Source: Desarmillaria ectypa (taxonomy: Eukaryota; Basidiomycota; Agaricomycetes; Agaricales; Physalacriaceae). From it: DNA of 64,000 nt. Below, one piece after another: positions 33,904 through 46,125 of the stretch (the stretch's first letter is position 1; each line of letters starts with the position of its first letter). The stretch lies in the NCBI GenBank assembly GCA_030407005.1, contig JAUDYN010000010.1:1612001-1676000 (forward strand). Reading direction: 5' to 3'. A program made the translations under genes and the position numbers. Below the pieces are notes generated by a model. The model did not search any database and was not told the origin of the DNA. It saw only the letters and a program-made list of their open reading frames with translations.

Positions 33904-35146
33904 CATCATGGATCACTTTTCCAAAAACATTATTCTCATTCCATGCAATAAAGAATTGTCCACAGAAGGATGGGCCCTCATGCTCCAAAACCATGTCTAT
34001 GTGAAACACGGAATGCCACAAGTGGTCATTTCAGATCAAGGACCTCAATTTGTGTCTTCCTTCATGAAGAAACTATACCAGATGCTAAATATAACACAAA
34101 ATGCATCTACTGTGTATCACCCACAGACAGATGGACAGACAGAACAAGTCAATCAAGAGGTTGAAAAATATCTCCATATCTTTGTCAACCATTGATAAAC
34201 TGACTGGATAGCATGGTTGCCACTTGCCACATTCACTCATAACAACCGAGTTCACTCAGTGACCAGCAAAAGCCCATTTATGGTCTTATATGGATGAAAT
34301 CTCTGACTCATTCTGGAGTCCATTCAAAAGACCAACTTCACAAATCCTGCAGCCATAGAATTTACAGAAACTATGGCCAAAGTACACAAAGAAGTACATG
34401 ATGCCTTGGAGAAAGCAGTGACACAAATGAAAGTGCAATATGACAAATGAAAGCAACTGTCTTGGGAATATCAAATCAGTGACAAGGTCTGGCTGGATAC
34501 TGCTAACCTTCATCTTCCATGACCAAAGAAGAAACTTGACAATAAATGAACAGGACCATTCAACATCATTGAAAAATCAGGAATGGCAGCATACAAGCTA
34601 AAACTGCCACCTCACTGGAAGATACACCCTCGATTCAACAAAAAACTGTTGACCCCATATATTGCACCCTCATTTCCAAACCAACAACAACTGCCTCCTC
34701 CTCCTCCAGACCTCATTGATGGTCAAGAAGAGTACAAAATCGAAGAAGTCTTGGACTCACATACTCATTGAGTATGCTCCAAATGAGGACAACCATCTAA
34801 GGAAGTCACAGACTACCTAGTCAAATGGAAGGGATAGACCAGAGAACACAACTCCTAGGTCCAAAAAACAGAAATGTCAAATGCCATAGAAGCAATCAAA
34901 GAATACAAGGCCAGCATAAACCACACCTTATACACTCCAAAAATCATAACCAAAAACAAGATAGTGGTCAAGATATTGGACCACAAATATTCTGACAATG
35001 GTGATATCATATACCTTGCCCAACACAAGGATGGATATCAGAAATGGATCATCAATCCAGATGAAGAAATATGGAAAAACTTGGTTGACCAGTACTGGAT
35101 TAATCAAGTCATATCACAACTCAACACCTCTGAAGAAGAACCCTAG
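33904..35146 (+). pseudogene. F2 copy B0, continued: integrase core, C-terminus, chromodomain
   Basis: This continues the integrase interrupted at 26038. It starts with the duplicated CATCA, then MDHFSKNIILIPCNKEL, VVISDQGPQF, YHPQTDGQTEQVNQE and a chromodomain (about 34733-34900: YKIEEVLDS, DYLVKWKG). The Glu-Arg after QTE has become Glu-Gln, a CG to CA change. Stops are TGA and TAG. It ends EEP-stop at 35146, followed by the purine-rich spacer and the 3' LTR. Confidence 0.88.
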
Positions 35147-35178
35147 CAGTTAGGATGACTGCTTTAACAAGGGAGTAA

Positions 35179-35574
35179 TGTTACAATTTTTCCATTATCT
35201 TATCTTATCTTGTCATATCCATGATACTGTATACCCTATCTCAGTCAGCAAAGATGCATTCACTGACAACCACCCCAATTCTACACAGTTGTCACCCCAG
35301 TCTGGTCTGATTGGTTCACCAACATCCCAATTCCTCCAGGTTCCCTCACACAACTATACTGTTTCATCTATTAATAAACACCATACTTTCAGTATATAAG
35401 TAGAGTAGTTATCACTATTGTACTCTACCTTTTGACTAAATTACATTCATATACCTTCTACTGCACCACACTAAAGACCTAGCCAATCTCTCACTAAATG
35501 GGTGATTGTCCAAACATGAGACAGCCCAGAGAGAAGCTTACATCCCAAGTCACATGTTAGACAGGGCCATAACA
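35179..35574 (+). repeat. F2 LTR (3' LTR of B0)
   Basis: It is 396 bases, from TGTTACAATTTTTCC after AAGGGAGTAA to GGCCATAACA, with TATA at about 35392. The right flank is F1 gag. Confidence 0.88.
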
Positions 35575-36082
35575 TCCTTCTGACAACTGCTGGTATGACT
35601 GGAAACCTGGGCACTATGTAAGAGATTGCCAGAATGTCCAGAAGCACTTAGCAGAAGGATTGTTGAAGTTTGTCAACTGCAAGTTCATGATGGCTGATGG
35701 TAATCCAATCCTGCATGAACCAATGCATCTCTGTCCAATGGATCAAATGCTAGCAATGTTGAATAAGAAGCAAGAACAGATGTTCTAGGAGGATGTCAGT
35801 GGGCTGGCTGGAATATTTAATGTCAGCCTACCTGATAACACTTCTTTATATGCCAATAGGCCATGAGATGCTAGGGATGAAGTGATTGATAGACTTCATC
35901 AAGACCTGCAGTATTGGCAGACTAGCACTCATGTTTCAATGCCTGTTCAATCTACTGTTCAGCCTCAGTTGTTACAAATACCTGTCCCATCTACTAGTAG
36001 TCAAACACCAAATCAATCATTTGATCCTAATGTTTTCTTGAATCAAATGAGGTCACTATTCAACCAGGCCAGTAGTCAAGCC
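35575..36082 (+). pseudogene. F1 gag fragment (plus strand)
   Basis: Closely matches the minus-strand F1 gag at 7200-7702: the knuckle-like CWYDWKPGHYVRDC, then a segment ending NQMRSLFNQASSQ. It starts abruptly at the B0 LTR end and loses similarity at about 36083. I read it as the remains of an F1 copy that the F2 elements inserted into or recombined with. Confidence 0.75.
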
Positions 36083-37259
36083 ATGGATCTCTTGAAAAGA
36101 ATTTTTGGACTTGGAGTGTTAATGCTTGGATCAACACTTGGAGCTGAGGTTTCTATTCAGTTTAACAGGATGACTAGTAGCTATTCTATTGTCAAAGAGT
36201 GCCCCAATAGTCTATAGGAACTCCCTGTTCTTTCTTCATGGCTTGCCACATGATATCCTATTCAATATAATAGATTTCACAGTATCTTGAGAATGTAACT
36301 ATTGATCATGATTGATTGCCAGTCTGAGATTATATATCTTGATTGTTGTGCATGAGAGAACTGGCCCCATATCAGCAGGTGTTTCTAAAAACTCTTGCTT
36401 TCTGAATAACTATACATGATAATGGATGCTCCTTTAAATGACAAGAAGTTACTATGTTTACCATGGCTGAAAGAGTTGAATATAATCAAACTCAACTGTC
36501 ACTATAAAAAACACAAAGAGGCCAAAAGGCAAAAACAACATGTGCAAGATGGATATCCTTAGTTCAGACCTCTGATTAGTAGTTTGGTATGCTATTTGAC
36601 TCCAATTACCTCCCCATGTTGAATTCCGGAAAGGACCTGCTGACTATGATTCCATGCCATTGCTCAATGCTGCCATCAATGTACCTGTTCTTATCTTCTC
36701 AACTTGATCATGATATCCATGAATCCTTTTGGAATCGCTCTGTCTGCATGTTCTCATGATATGCAGCAGAGCATGATGCTATCCCATCAAGTGAGCCAGT
36801 CCCAACTCAAAACAGGGAGACATGGAATCACATTATGGTAGAAAAGGGGCAGATAGTCATGATTTCAATGTACACTTATAATTGGTACCCAGCCTTACTC
36901 ATTTCCTTCACAGCTGTTTCCAATACTTATAGACTCCCAAGTGTATAGGGAGATAGCCTGAATGACTGGACTCTGGAGCAGTTTCTTGCAGTGAAGGCAA
37001 GAGACAAAATTTCGGTTGATCTTCATGCAAATCTATAGAATGACATGCTCTCCTAAATCTCAGTTGGTGCACTAATACTAGTAAATTTGGGCTAAACTTC
37101 AGTGAGCCTGCCTCCATACTGGTAGCTTATCAGAATTCATGTACAACTTGAAATTGCTATGAGTGTCCATTCTCAAATCCTATATTGGTAATGTATGTGT
37201 CCCATGCCGCAAAGCTACAAGTTTACACATCAGCAACCCTTGTCCAAGAGAATGGCAGC
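36083..37259. other. CpG-poor, unrecognised segment between the repeats and the host genes
   Basis: There is no match to either retroelement family. A short frame at 36083-36216 (MDLLKRIFGLGVLMLGSTLGA...) looks like a signal peptide but ends after 45 codons and has no convincing continuation. The minus strand at 36600-37117 has longish frames joined by TGA codons, but I recognise no protein. It may be an old, CpG-decayed repeat or pseudogene. Confidence 0.3.
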
Positions 37260-40227
37260 TCACCTAAATCCTGGAGGTGCATAAGTCCACATATTGATGG
37301 ATTCTAGTCCACCAGGCATCTCTGAGTCTGAAATATCAAAGAATAACAGCTGGGACAAACTCAATGTATTCTCATTTGTCTGCTCTAAGGGAAGGCTTGT
37401 GCCTAGATGTGTCAGTAAATTATCGTTCAAGTACCCTGGATCTGTAGAAGCTGACTCTCATTAGCAGTGATTTAGAATAAAGGAGGGAAGACCACCAGTA
37501 TGCTGAAATTGTTCAGGCTGGACATCTGGTATAGCCCAGTGGGAGCCCAAGATGTTAACTGGTACAGGAGCAATGTTTTCCCGAGGACATGAAGTGTGAA
37601 TAGAAGTGCCATCTAAAACACTAGCAGTCTCAAAGGGAGCCATGTCTTTGAGTATCCCCCTAGAAGTCCATTGGTGTTTACCCTGATGTAAGTGCGATAC
37701 TTCTAAATGACTACTCACAGTGAAAAACCTGCAATAGTCCACCTATCAGCAGACCAACATCAGTTTATTCATGGTATGAAGTATACTCATACGCACGTGT
37801 CGGAACCATGTATTAAGGTGGCTAGGCACTGTTCATATCCAGCCAAGTCTTCCGCATTTGGGGGATGGCCTTCCCGTTTCCTGCTCCAGATGTTCACAGC
37901 CAATACAGCACCAGATACGAAGGCCATCGTCTAAACCAACTTCTAATTAACGTATGGCGAGGTAGATATGTCCAGCTCACCAGAAGTTCGGGCGTATTAA
38001 TCTTTATTCTTCTCAGATGAACTTGTAGGATTCGAGAGTGAGATCTGGCTGCCATTGTAGATATAACCAAAGACGGAGTAGATAGGGAAGAGTCCTTGCG
38101 TAGAAAGGGTCGATGTATATAGATCTGGACCATATAGTAGGTGCTATATAGAATTGATGATTGATACAAGAACAGCGTATTCTCGCGGTCGGGATCCCAA
38201 CGTACTATAACCTGGTCAGCAGAACGTTGGACTGACATAACGGAAGTTATACAATGGTCGGGGACGGAGTTCATCCAAGCATTCATCGAAGAATCTATGT
38301 CAGAGACGATGTGCTTCTCGTCCTTTCCAGTAAGACCCCACATGTCTCGGCCTTTTTTGATGGAATATAAATTCCTCGCGACAACCGACATTATCTCACT
38401 TAACCGTATTTGCGTGTTGAAATAGCTTATTTTGGATGGTTTGTTGGCTGGTTGGCAAAAACGCACTTCCCCATCTGGACGTATATCCCAGTATTCGTCG
38501 TCACATTCTACTGGTAGCTCCAAGTCAAAACTGTGTCAAATAAGCATATTCAATAGACGCAATGCTATGTACCAAAACGACGTACTCTTCGTCTTGTATT
38601 ATGATAGGCCACCCATCGAATAGACTGAATAGTCTGTCAAGCGTGATAAGCGCCCTAGTACATATAGTATGATCAATATTCCCCAGCAAACCAAAGCATC
38701 GTAAAATACCAAAAGCATCGTTTCTTGAGTTCGTCGTCGACTGTCAGTTTATGCCCCTTAGGCTTCTTCCTATGTAACCCAATTTCTACCGCATAGCTTA
38801 GTCCGAGTCCAATTGGTGTCCAGCTAAAATCAGGAGCAGAAGTTCCCAAGGAATATATCGCCCGGAGCTTCCGAAGGCATCTTGAGCTTGAATGGGAAAT
38901 AAAAGAAGATAGACTTACGATGGTCTGCTGAATATCATTCAAGCAGGGAGGACGTAATGTTATTTTCTTGGAGAGAGGAATAGGCTCGATGAATTTCCAT
39001 CCTGCGGAAAGCCTCGAGCTGGGATCGGCGAATACCCTTGGGTCGTCGGAATGACGTGACGCAACAGCTAAAACAAAAAGTAGCGTAACACCAAAATTTT
39101 CATCCCGTAGATGTAACCCATTTGCGACATCTTTCGTGAATGTAGGTTGATGCATGATTGGAAGGATTGGATGGGTTGTTTCGAAGTATATGCCGATCAG
39201 GCTTGTGATCAGATCGTCGTCAGGGAAAACGTGTTTTATGATATCGGTGTCGGCCGTAGCACGCTCCCACTAGTCATTAAGATTAAGACTGGTTTGTGAA
39301 AGAGTGACTAGCTGATAAAACGGGACACACAGGATATAAATGAGAATAGTCTTGTAGTTGCATCCTATTCAAGCTACCGGTCAACTTCTTTTTGGTAGAA
39401 AGAGCACTCATGAAAAGCGCTAAAACACTTGATGTTCCGAAACTCCTCCCGCTGAGGGCCTTGTCGTGTTCCAACGATAGATTCCTCATTTTTTCCCCAA
39501 GGTCGAGGTCCGTAAAGTCATCGTCAAACCCAGCCATCTCCGACGTACGACTCGCAGGTCGAGATGAACCTCCTCCCAAGGATACCGGCGCATGTCTTTT
39601 TGACCCTTCAGGCAGGATGATATCCGGATTGAGCTATAATGGCTGAGAAAAGTCATGGAACAGGCGCAATATTTCCGAACCTCTTTGAGCATGCGCTCCA
39701 ATTGATTGGCGCGTCGTTCTAAATACGCCACGTAGCTGATCTGGTATCAGTTGCATATCATAGATACACTTGGTTTACAATTATCGCACGTAGCATTGTA
39801 TTTTTGTCGCGGTAAATTTGAAGATATATCCGAGTCTGGCCTGGGAATACCGAAATCAGTGTCTATATGAGCGTTGAGCCAGACAGAACTAACATAGGCC
39901 TCGGACCCCGTTTCTGTACAAGAGTTGTGATAAGTTTGAGCTTTTCACAGTAAGGGCAAAGCTGGCCTTTATCGGAGTCACATATGTGCAATCTATACCG
40001 AGCACGATGCAATTTATGCAGCGCTTTCCTTGTTCAGGAACGTCATAACCTATACATTTTCAAGATTCAATCTATTGCCTGTCTGATGAAGCGGACAGGT
40101 TATACATTTCGCTAGAAAGCATTTGTCAGAAACAGTCACAAGAAAAAGGTCTGAGCTTACTTTTCCTTACGCGACACCTATCGCATGCACGAGTCATTCT
40201 CTTTGTGATGGATAATTGGTCCTCCAT
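37260..40227 (-). CDS. Zn2Cys6 transcription factor with fungal_trans domain
   Basis: This is a multi-exon gene. Exon 1 (40227-40161) encodes TRACDRCRVRK. A 6-base exon (40111-40106) and exon 3 from 40049 complete the binuclear zinc cluster, with spacing C-x2-C-x6-C-x9-C-x2-C-x6-C (ending CINCIVLGIDCTYV). A coiled coil follows (YLERRANQLERML, about 39730), then an acidic linker (39283-39640). The fungal_trans domain spans 39155-37900 (MHQPTFTKD, GLGLSYAVEIGLHRKKP, CDDEYWD). Near 37950 an intron restores FVSGAVLAVNIW. The C-terminus (INMWTYAPPGF) ends in TGA at 37260-37262. It is presumed a nuclear DNA-binding regulator. It is divergent from the TSC10 gene, sharing about 490 bases of upstream DNA. 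Its target genes cannot be inferred. Confidence 0.85.
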
Positions 40228-40720
40228 GATGGTTGGGAAAAGCGTACAGTTACCGACGGTCAGGGTGATAGAATGAGGCCGGAGGGAGGACTCCGGCCAT
40301 TCGGCCAGTCCGACCAGCGGTTTTCTTGCTTCAGTTACGTTTCACTTCACTATGTCTGCTATATTGGCCAAAGCAGGCGCAGATTAAGGGTATAAAATTC
40401 TGGCGCATCCCAACAACTAGCGCGACGGACGCTATTATTTGGCTTTTAGACGCGATTCTATACTTAGGGGTTTGTTTACAGCTAATGACACCTAAATGAC
40501 GTATCAGAAGGAGCCTATCTGATGCGCCACAAATCAAATATCTTGTTATCTGGCACCACCATCTTTAGGAGAGGACCGACTCCTTCAAGTTGGACTTCGA
40601 GGAGGAATGGCAAGTTGCCGACTCTGGCGGATGGTGTACGGCGGATGCCGACTGCTTCCACGTGTAGATGGCAAATTCAAATGCGGCACTTGGGCGACAG
40701 TCAGCACATTCGTATCTCCT
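40228..40720. promoter_or_regulatory. Shared divergent promoter region
   Basis: This is the intergenic DNA between the start codons of the minus-strand transcription factor and the plus-strand TSC10 gene. It includes a GC-rich inverted pair near 40277-40310 (GGCCGGAGGGAGGACTCCGGCC). No clear TATA box was found for either gene. Small open frames here have no recognisable content. Confidence 0.4.
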
Positions 40721-42011
40721 ATGATTCTTACCGTGCTGTCGCTCGTGGTTGCTCCATTATTCCTCATGTTTGGATTCTTTTTCAACCGCGAGAGATGGAA
40801 TCCCAAAGGAAAGGTAAATAATATCTAAATCTTCGATGACGGTATCGTAACTTCCGTAGCATTGTTATGTGACCGGCGGATCACAGGGCCTTGGGCTTGC
40901 CGTTGCCCTTCTTCTTGTCAAGCTCGGTGCAGACGTATCCATAGTCGCCCGTAATGAAGAAAAACTACGTGCTGCACTTGCTGAGATGGAGGTGTGTCTA
41001 TATTTACTGGTACTTTCTTTCAAGTGCTTCTAAAGCAACGCAGAAAGTGCGGAAACTTCCCAGCCAAGTTCTCAAATGGTATTCCTACGATCTCATGGAG
41101 TATAAATCTGCCGAGGTTGCATTGGAAGCTGCATCCAAAGGACATGACGGCCGTTGTCCTGACGCTCTCTTCTTGTGCGCTGGGACGTCAGTACCGGGAT
41201 TTTTTGTGGAAGAAGACGAAGGTTCGATGAAAGGAGGAATGGATAGCGTATACTGGGTGCAGGCGTGGTCAGCTCTGGTACGTGGCTTTTAGCGTCTCCA
41301 GATTCCACCTCTGAACTACTCTGAATAGGCCGGCGCAAAGCGCATGGTACGAGACAACAAGGCTGGAAAGATCGTGCTCGTCTCTTCTTTTCTCGGTTTC
41401 ATGTCAATGATTGGCTACTCCTCGTATGCCCCTGCGAAACACGCGTTACGAGGTTTTCGATCCCGACTTCCCTAAAGACTGCTGTTAATCTTCATCTTCC
41501 TCAGGCTTAGCAGAAACGCTTCGTTCGGAAATGCTTCTGTACGGAATTTCTGTTCACATATTCTTCCCCGGGACGATCCATAGTCCAGGTTACGAAGTAG
41601 AAAACAAATGCAAACCCAAGATCACACTCAAAATTGAAGAGACGGACGGAGGTCAGACTCCCGAAAAGGCTGCTGAGGGTCTACTGAAAGGTTGGTTCCG
41701 ATTAATCTCAGCATCTAGCCCCATGCTTACTGCAAGCTAGGTATTCAGCGCGGCCATTTCCATATATCAGCAGACTTGTTAGGGAACATCTTCCGCTCTT
41801 CGACTAGGGGCGTGACCCCTCGAAACCATGTGTTCCTAGACGAAATCTATAGTTTTATTGGCTGGGTACGTCTGTACGTTGATACTAGTAGAATCTCGTT
41901 GAGCTATTGTAGGTGGGATTCCCTATCTGGCGACGGTCCGTGGACTCTACTATCAAAGGGCACCGACGAGAGCATCGTATCTATCTAGCTGAGAAAGGTT
42001 TTCTTTCATAG
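40721..42011 (+). CDS. TSC10: 3-ketodihydrosphingosine reductase (short-chain dehydrogenase)
   Basis: It reduces 3-ketosphinganine to dihydrosphingosine with NADPH, the second step of sphingolipid synthesis at the ER. Exons: 40721-40813, 40860-about 40993, about 41025-41277, 41329-41452, 41505-41690, 41741-41865 and 41913-42011. The start at 40721 gives an N-terminal membrane helix (MILTVLSLVVAPLFLMFGF), as in fungal homologues; an upstream ATG at 40607 would add an unlike extension. The Rossmann motif is TGGSQGLG. The catalytic region has VSSFLGF (Ser) and YAPAK (Tyr, Lys). Family hallmarks FLCAGTSVPGFF and FFPGTIHSPGYE are present, and the C-terminus is VDSTIKGHRREH. The second intron (about 31-35 bases) is the least certain. 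The gene looks intact. Confidence 0.9.
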
Positions 42012-43570
42012 CAGGAAGTATGAGCTTATGGATCGTAGATGCCCGATAGTATCATTACCCGTCACTCATGCCCACCGTATCGCAATGCCGTACTTAGATT
42101 CGAACTAGTCTTAGAAGTAGCCTCACCTTATCGCATTAATGTCTCAGGCCTGAATATTTGCTGTGAACCACAACGTGGGTGCAGTCTGTCTAGCAAGAAC
42201 AGAATCTCACCCAGCGATAGGGTCCGTATTTCATGACAATCTGTACCATCAATCAGTAAGAGTTTGTTCAAGGTGTCGGAATAATGTATCGCAGACCTCA
42301 GCACCATCTACAGTCCCCTTTCAATAAACACGACTCCGCCTTACCGATTTTTCACCCGTTGACCTTTATCTGAAGAATATATTGGGGTATCTCATGCACT
42401 CACCAGGGCCCAGAACCGTATGTTGGAATTTGAGAGTTGAGCCGAGATGATGGCAATACGGCATCCTGCCGAACTTGATTAAGGGAGAAGTATTAGAAAA
42501 GTTGTAGAACATTCTAGTAAATTAGCATTTAGTATAAAGTACGTACAGTAGTGTACATCTGCATGCGTTTGCAGAGCTCAGCCAAGCGCAATACTATTGG
42601 CCTGACACCGCGCATGTATTAACTGGGAACGAGCAGATCCCTCCTCCCCCATTTTTTACAACACCGTAGTGATAGACCACGGTTTGCTTCTTTTTGAAAA
42701 CGGGCAGCGAACACCGTTATCCTCGGTACCGGTATCCCAATCACATACTTACGTTTCATTTGATCACCTGATTCTCTCGGTTCTGGTCTCTATCGAAGTT
42801 CTGTGCTGCTATATAACCTGGCTATAAACCTCTTGCGAGTCGCAGAGTACCGTTTCTGCAATAATCGATCATTAATGACAAACGGTGGGAGAGCGCAAAG
42901 TAAACACAATCATCAGTCGCCTATACCCCTCGTTTGGTTGATGCACACTTTCTACACGCTATAGATAATGATCTCACAGTCGAATGCTGTGAGATCTGAG
43001 CTCTTCCCGCGTGAAGTGAAATTTTGATTAATATTGGACAATAATGGTGACGCGGACATGGGAAAATGACGCATATACTCGTTGTGAACACGCATCGTGG
43101 CTGTTCAAGTGACTCTGGATGACTCGATGTTTGCCACAAATCGTACCAGATATGTTTGTTCATCCTACGTTACGGGCCTCGTGCTGGTGGCGTGTCGAGC
43201 ACAGGAAACCCTGCAACGTGTACTCTGAGTTGGGGGCGATGATAATCGAGGTGTTGCATTTGTCCGGAAAGATTGCCATAGGAAAGAAGTGAGGTCCTAT
43301 CGCTTACTTGGCATGCAAGCTCGGCATTGAGAGAACACAACGCACTACAAATGAGGGAGGCAAGGCTTGCAGAAGTACATCAACATCATTGGGGTTGTTA
43401 CGAACTCCTTTCCTTACCCGGCTGAAACGGAACTTTTAATCCTTCGATCACGCATGCGAGGAAGCATATGATGTACGCCTCGTGTAGGGCAGCTTCTTCC
43501 TCCCTTATAACAGCCATCGACTCCTCTCGCTCTCTATCATACCCTACTAAGCTCTGTGCGTTGAACGCCA
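42012..43570. other. Intergenic region
   Basis: There is no supportable gene. Small frames (42039-42236 plus, 42921-43163 minus, 43398-43589 minus) show no domain, splice-consistent extension or composition of coding DNA. The stretch at 42810-42835 (CTATATAACCTGGCTATAAA) is TATA-like but no clear gene starts close to it. Confidence 0.4.
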
Positions 43571-44345
43571 ATGGCTCTCGATTTACCACCTCTCCGGATT
43601 GCCTTGTATTTCACTCTGGTAAGGGTCCATCTCACGAGAAGAATACGCTGATTCTCATCATGTTGCGTTGCCATTTCACAGGGCGTATTCTCCCTCGTCC
43701 TCCTCGGGCTGACCTCTGCACGAATACACTACACCACCAACATTCCAGCAGGTGATCCCCTCAATGGCGGCGTCAATTTCTACGGTGAGCGCAATGCAAT
43801 TGTGATCACCGAGCCAAGACTAATTTAATATCTTTCAGACCCTATTGTTGTGGAGCTGGTGTTTACTACCATCCTAACGATGCTGTGGTGCATCTACATG
43901 TATGTATCTCACACCTGCTCCATTCTCTTCGCTTAATATTTCGAAAGTGTTCGTACAATCCACAAACGTGTTGACAATGGTTACATTTCCACATTTCGCG
44001 GAGAGCTCATCGGCCTCTTCATTCTCTGGTTATTCTGGATAGTGGGCGCAGCCAAATCCAGTGTAAGTACCTTCTCTCTTCCATTTCCGCTCAGGCCCAT
44101 ATTATTTGATGCAGACAATCTGGGGCGACCTGGGTTGGTGCCAGCAGTATCAACCATGCCGAATCCTGACCGCCATGCTTGCATTTGCGTGGCTGGGATG
44201 GATCGTTCTCACGTTTATCATGATTTTGAGCATCATATTCTCTGTGGTGAATGGCGCCTTTAACGATCCCCTGCATGGTCGGTGGGATCCTAGGGCAAGC
44301 GTTTACACCGGAAACATGTCGACACGCAATTCTGCCACTGTCTAG
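43571..44345 (+). CDS. MARVEL-like four-helix integral membrane protein
   Basis: Exon 1 (43571-43618) encodes MALDLPPLRIALYFTL and splices at 43682 into GVFSLVLLGLTSARIHYTT. Further introns fall at about 43793-43839, 43900-43948 and 44062-44113. The four hydrophobic helices are RIALYFTLGVFSLVLLGLTSA, IVVELVFTTILTMLWCIYI, ELIGLFILWLFWIVGAA, and LTAMLAFAWLGWIVLTFIMI with its continuation. The soluble C-tail ends TRNSATV. The pattern, with helix 1 followed by an ARIHY motif and WCQQYQPCR before helix 4, is that of fungal MARVEL-domain membrane proteins, often at the plasma membrane. The exact role is unknown. No damage is seen. Confidence 0.8.
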
Positions 44346-44506
44346 ATTCGTGCATGATCCAAGACGTAAAAAGTGCTTCTCAGTGACTTCTATTTTCTGT
44401 TGTATCTCGTATAATCAATTATTATTGTCCCCCGTTTTCGTTCGAACAGAATTGTAGTACCTGATGGACCTTACACCAATTCCTATAATATTCATTGTAA
44501 AGTTTT

Positions 44507-46125
44507 TCAGAGTCTTCGGGAGATGCAAGCTTCACCCTGAGCGGCAGTTGGGTGCCTTTCTCCACCCTTCACCGTAGGTGTCATTATACCACATGGCTCT
44601 CGCCGAATTCGTCCCGCCTCAATGGTAACCGAGAATTCAAAGGTATTGACGAGTTCAGCGAGAAATGCATGCATCTCTAGTATGCTAGAGGTAAAGAGCA
44701 TAAGAATACATTTGGCTGAGGGGAAGGTACATACGCGAATCTCCAGCCGATACACGCCCTCTGCCCACCCACAAAAGTGAATATATGGGCAACCAGTCAG
44801 TTTTAGTCCACTCAAATGGAAGAGCAAAGACGTACAAGTTACCATAGACACCAACCGAGACGTCCTTCTTCGTTGAGCGGACGTCCAGCCCACGCTCGGG
44901 ATCGAATACATGTGCATCTTGGCCCCAAACATCCTTGTTCCTACAAGTCAAGATGAATAGCCACTCATACCGTACCACTATGACGCTCATAAATCACCTG
45001 TTGTAGCCCGCAGTGGAGATTAAAATGATCGTTCCTTTAGGAATAGGCAATTCATGTATGGGTCATCTTGGCAAGCCATTTTCGACGTATTATAGGCCAC
45101 TGGGTGCATACATAGCCCCTCCTACACGCCACATGTGTGTCGGCTAGGTTGTAATGGGAACGAACCCCCAAGCTACCTTCGGATCTCATGACGGAGTTTA
45201 CTTTGGATATGCGGATGCCGGGCGAGCTCGAGGAGGGTTCAAGTTGGGCTGTTAGCTGTCGTTTCATGGCTATCCAAGATGAGTGCGCTAGTAATGTATT
45301 CATTAAAAGACTCCGACATCTGAGCAAGAATTTCCTCCTCGGTCAGGCGTAGATCTGGGTTTTCAGACATGCTGGCCTTCATTACATGCTAGTTAGAGAG
45401 AAGACCAAGCAGATAGCGAAGACGAAGACGAACCAAGCAAACCCATGATGTCCTTGCTACCTTTGCCGGAGGCAAGCGTGGCATACTTCTCGGATAAAAG
45501 TTTCTTCGCGACTTGTTGCGATAATTTATCCGTCATTTGAACGTGCTTAGTCGCTTGGCTGACGAGTTCTCCAGGAGCCTACGCAACAATCCTTTAGGAT
45601 TCCATTCAAGTATACTCAAGAATAGAACATTGCTGTTCATCGGATGGACGTAGGTGTCGAAGCTGTAGTGGCGCACCTAGTGGACAACCCCAAATGACAA
45701 GGCAGAGGTACAAGAGGTCTGGGTATGCAATGGTCAAGGGGTTATTGGAGTCATCCAGGGCACCAAATCGATAGTCAAATGCAGCTGCATGGCGTTATTC
45801 ATAGCTAACGCATACATGAGGGGTAAAGCATTACTTTCACCTAGTACATCCAAAGTAGCGCTTGACAACCAGAAAGGTATGTTGATAACATACGACCAAT
45901 CTTCATTACCAATGACATCTTTCCTTTTGCACGCTAACTATAAATTAGAGCATCAGAAGCTATCGGACAGGCAGAGTCCAAGAGCGCAAGTACCTTTCGA
46001 GCATACAAAAAGAATATAGGGACAAAGGCTCGAAGTTCAGGAGCTCCGAATCCGGGATGCAATAAAAGTTTGATACATGTGGCAGTGGCATTGCAATGAT
46101 GTTGTTTACTGATCGGGTCCTACGA
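44507..46125 (-). pseudogene. Cytochrome P450 pseudogene, 5' truncated
   Basis: Introns and P450 landmarks can be followed on the minus strand: PGFGAPELRAFVPIFF near 46060; SATLDVLGE spliced to AAFDYRFGALDD (about 45790); the I-helix region SALILDSHETTAN (45260); IPKGTIILISTAGYNRNKDVWG (split by an intron, 45030-44930); and the heme loop FVGGQRACIGWRF with its axial Cys at about 44745. The I-helix reading has a TGA at 45239-45241 where family members have Trp, and frame changes occur near 46110 and 44560. The membrane anchor and first third are missing; an F-box gene starts at 46284 instead. The intact members are heme monooxygenases of the ER. Confidence 0.75.

Noticed and set aside
42921..43163. 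80-codon minus-strand frame
   Set aside because: No domain, splice continuation or promoter context; length expected by chance.
43398..43589. 63-codon minus-strand frame rich in Glu/Arg
   Set aside because: Overlaps the first exon and promoter of the well-supported MARVEL-like gene on the opposite strand.
37260..46125. Biosynthetic gene cluster (regulator, reductase, P450)
   Set aside because: The reductase is the housekeeping sphingolipid enzyme TSC10, the P450 is a pseudogene, and no core synthase is present.
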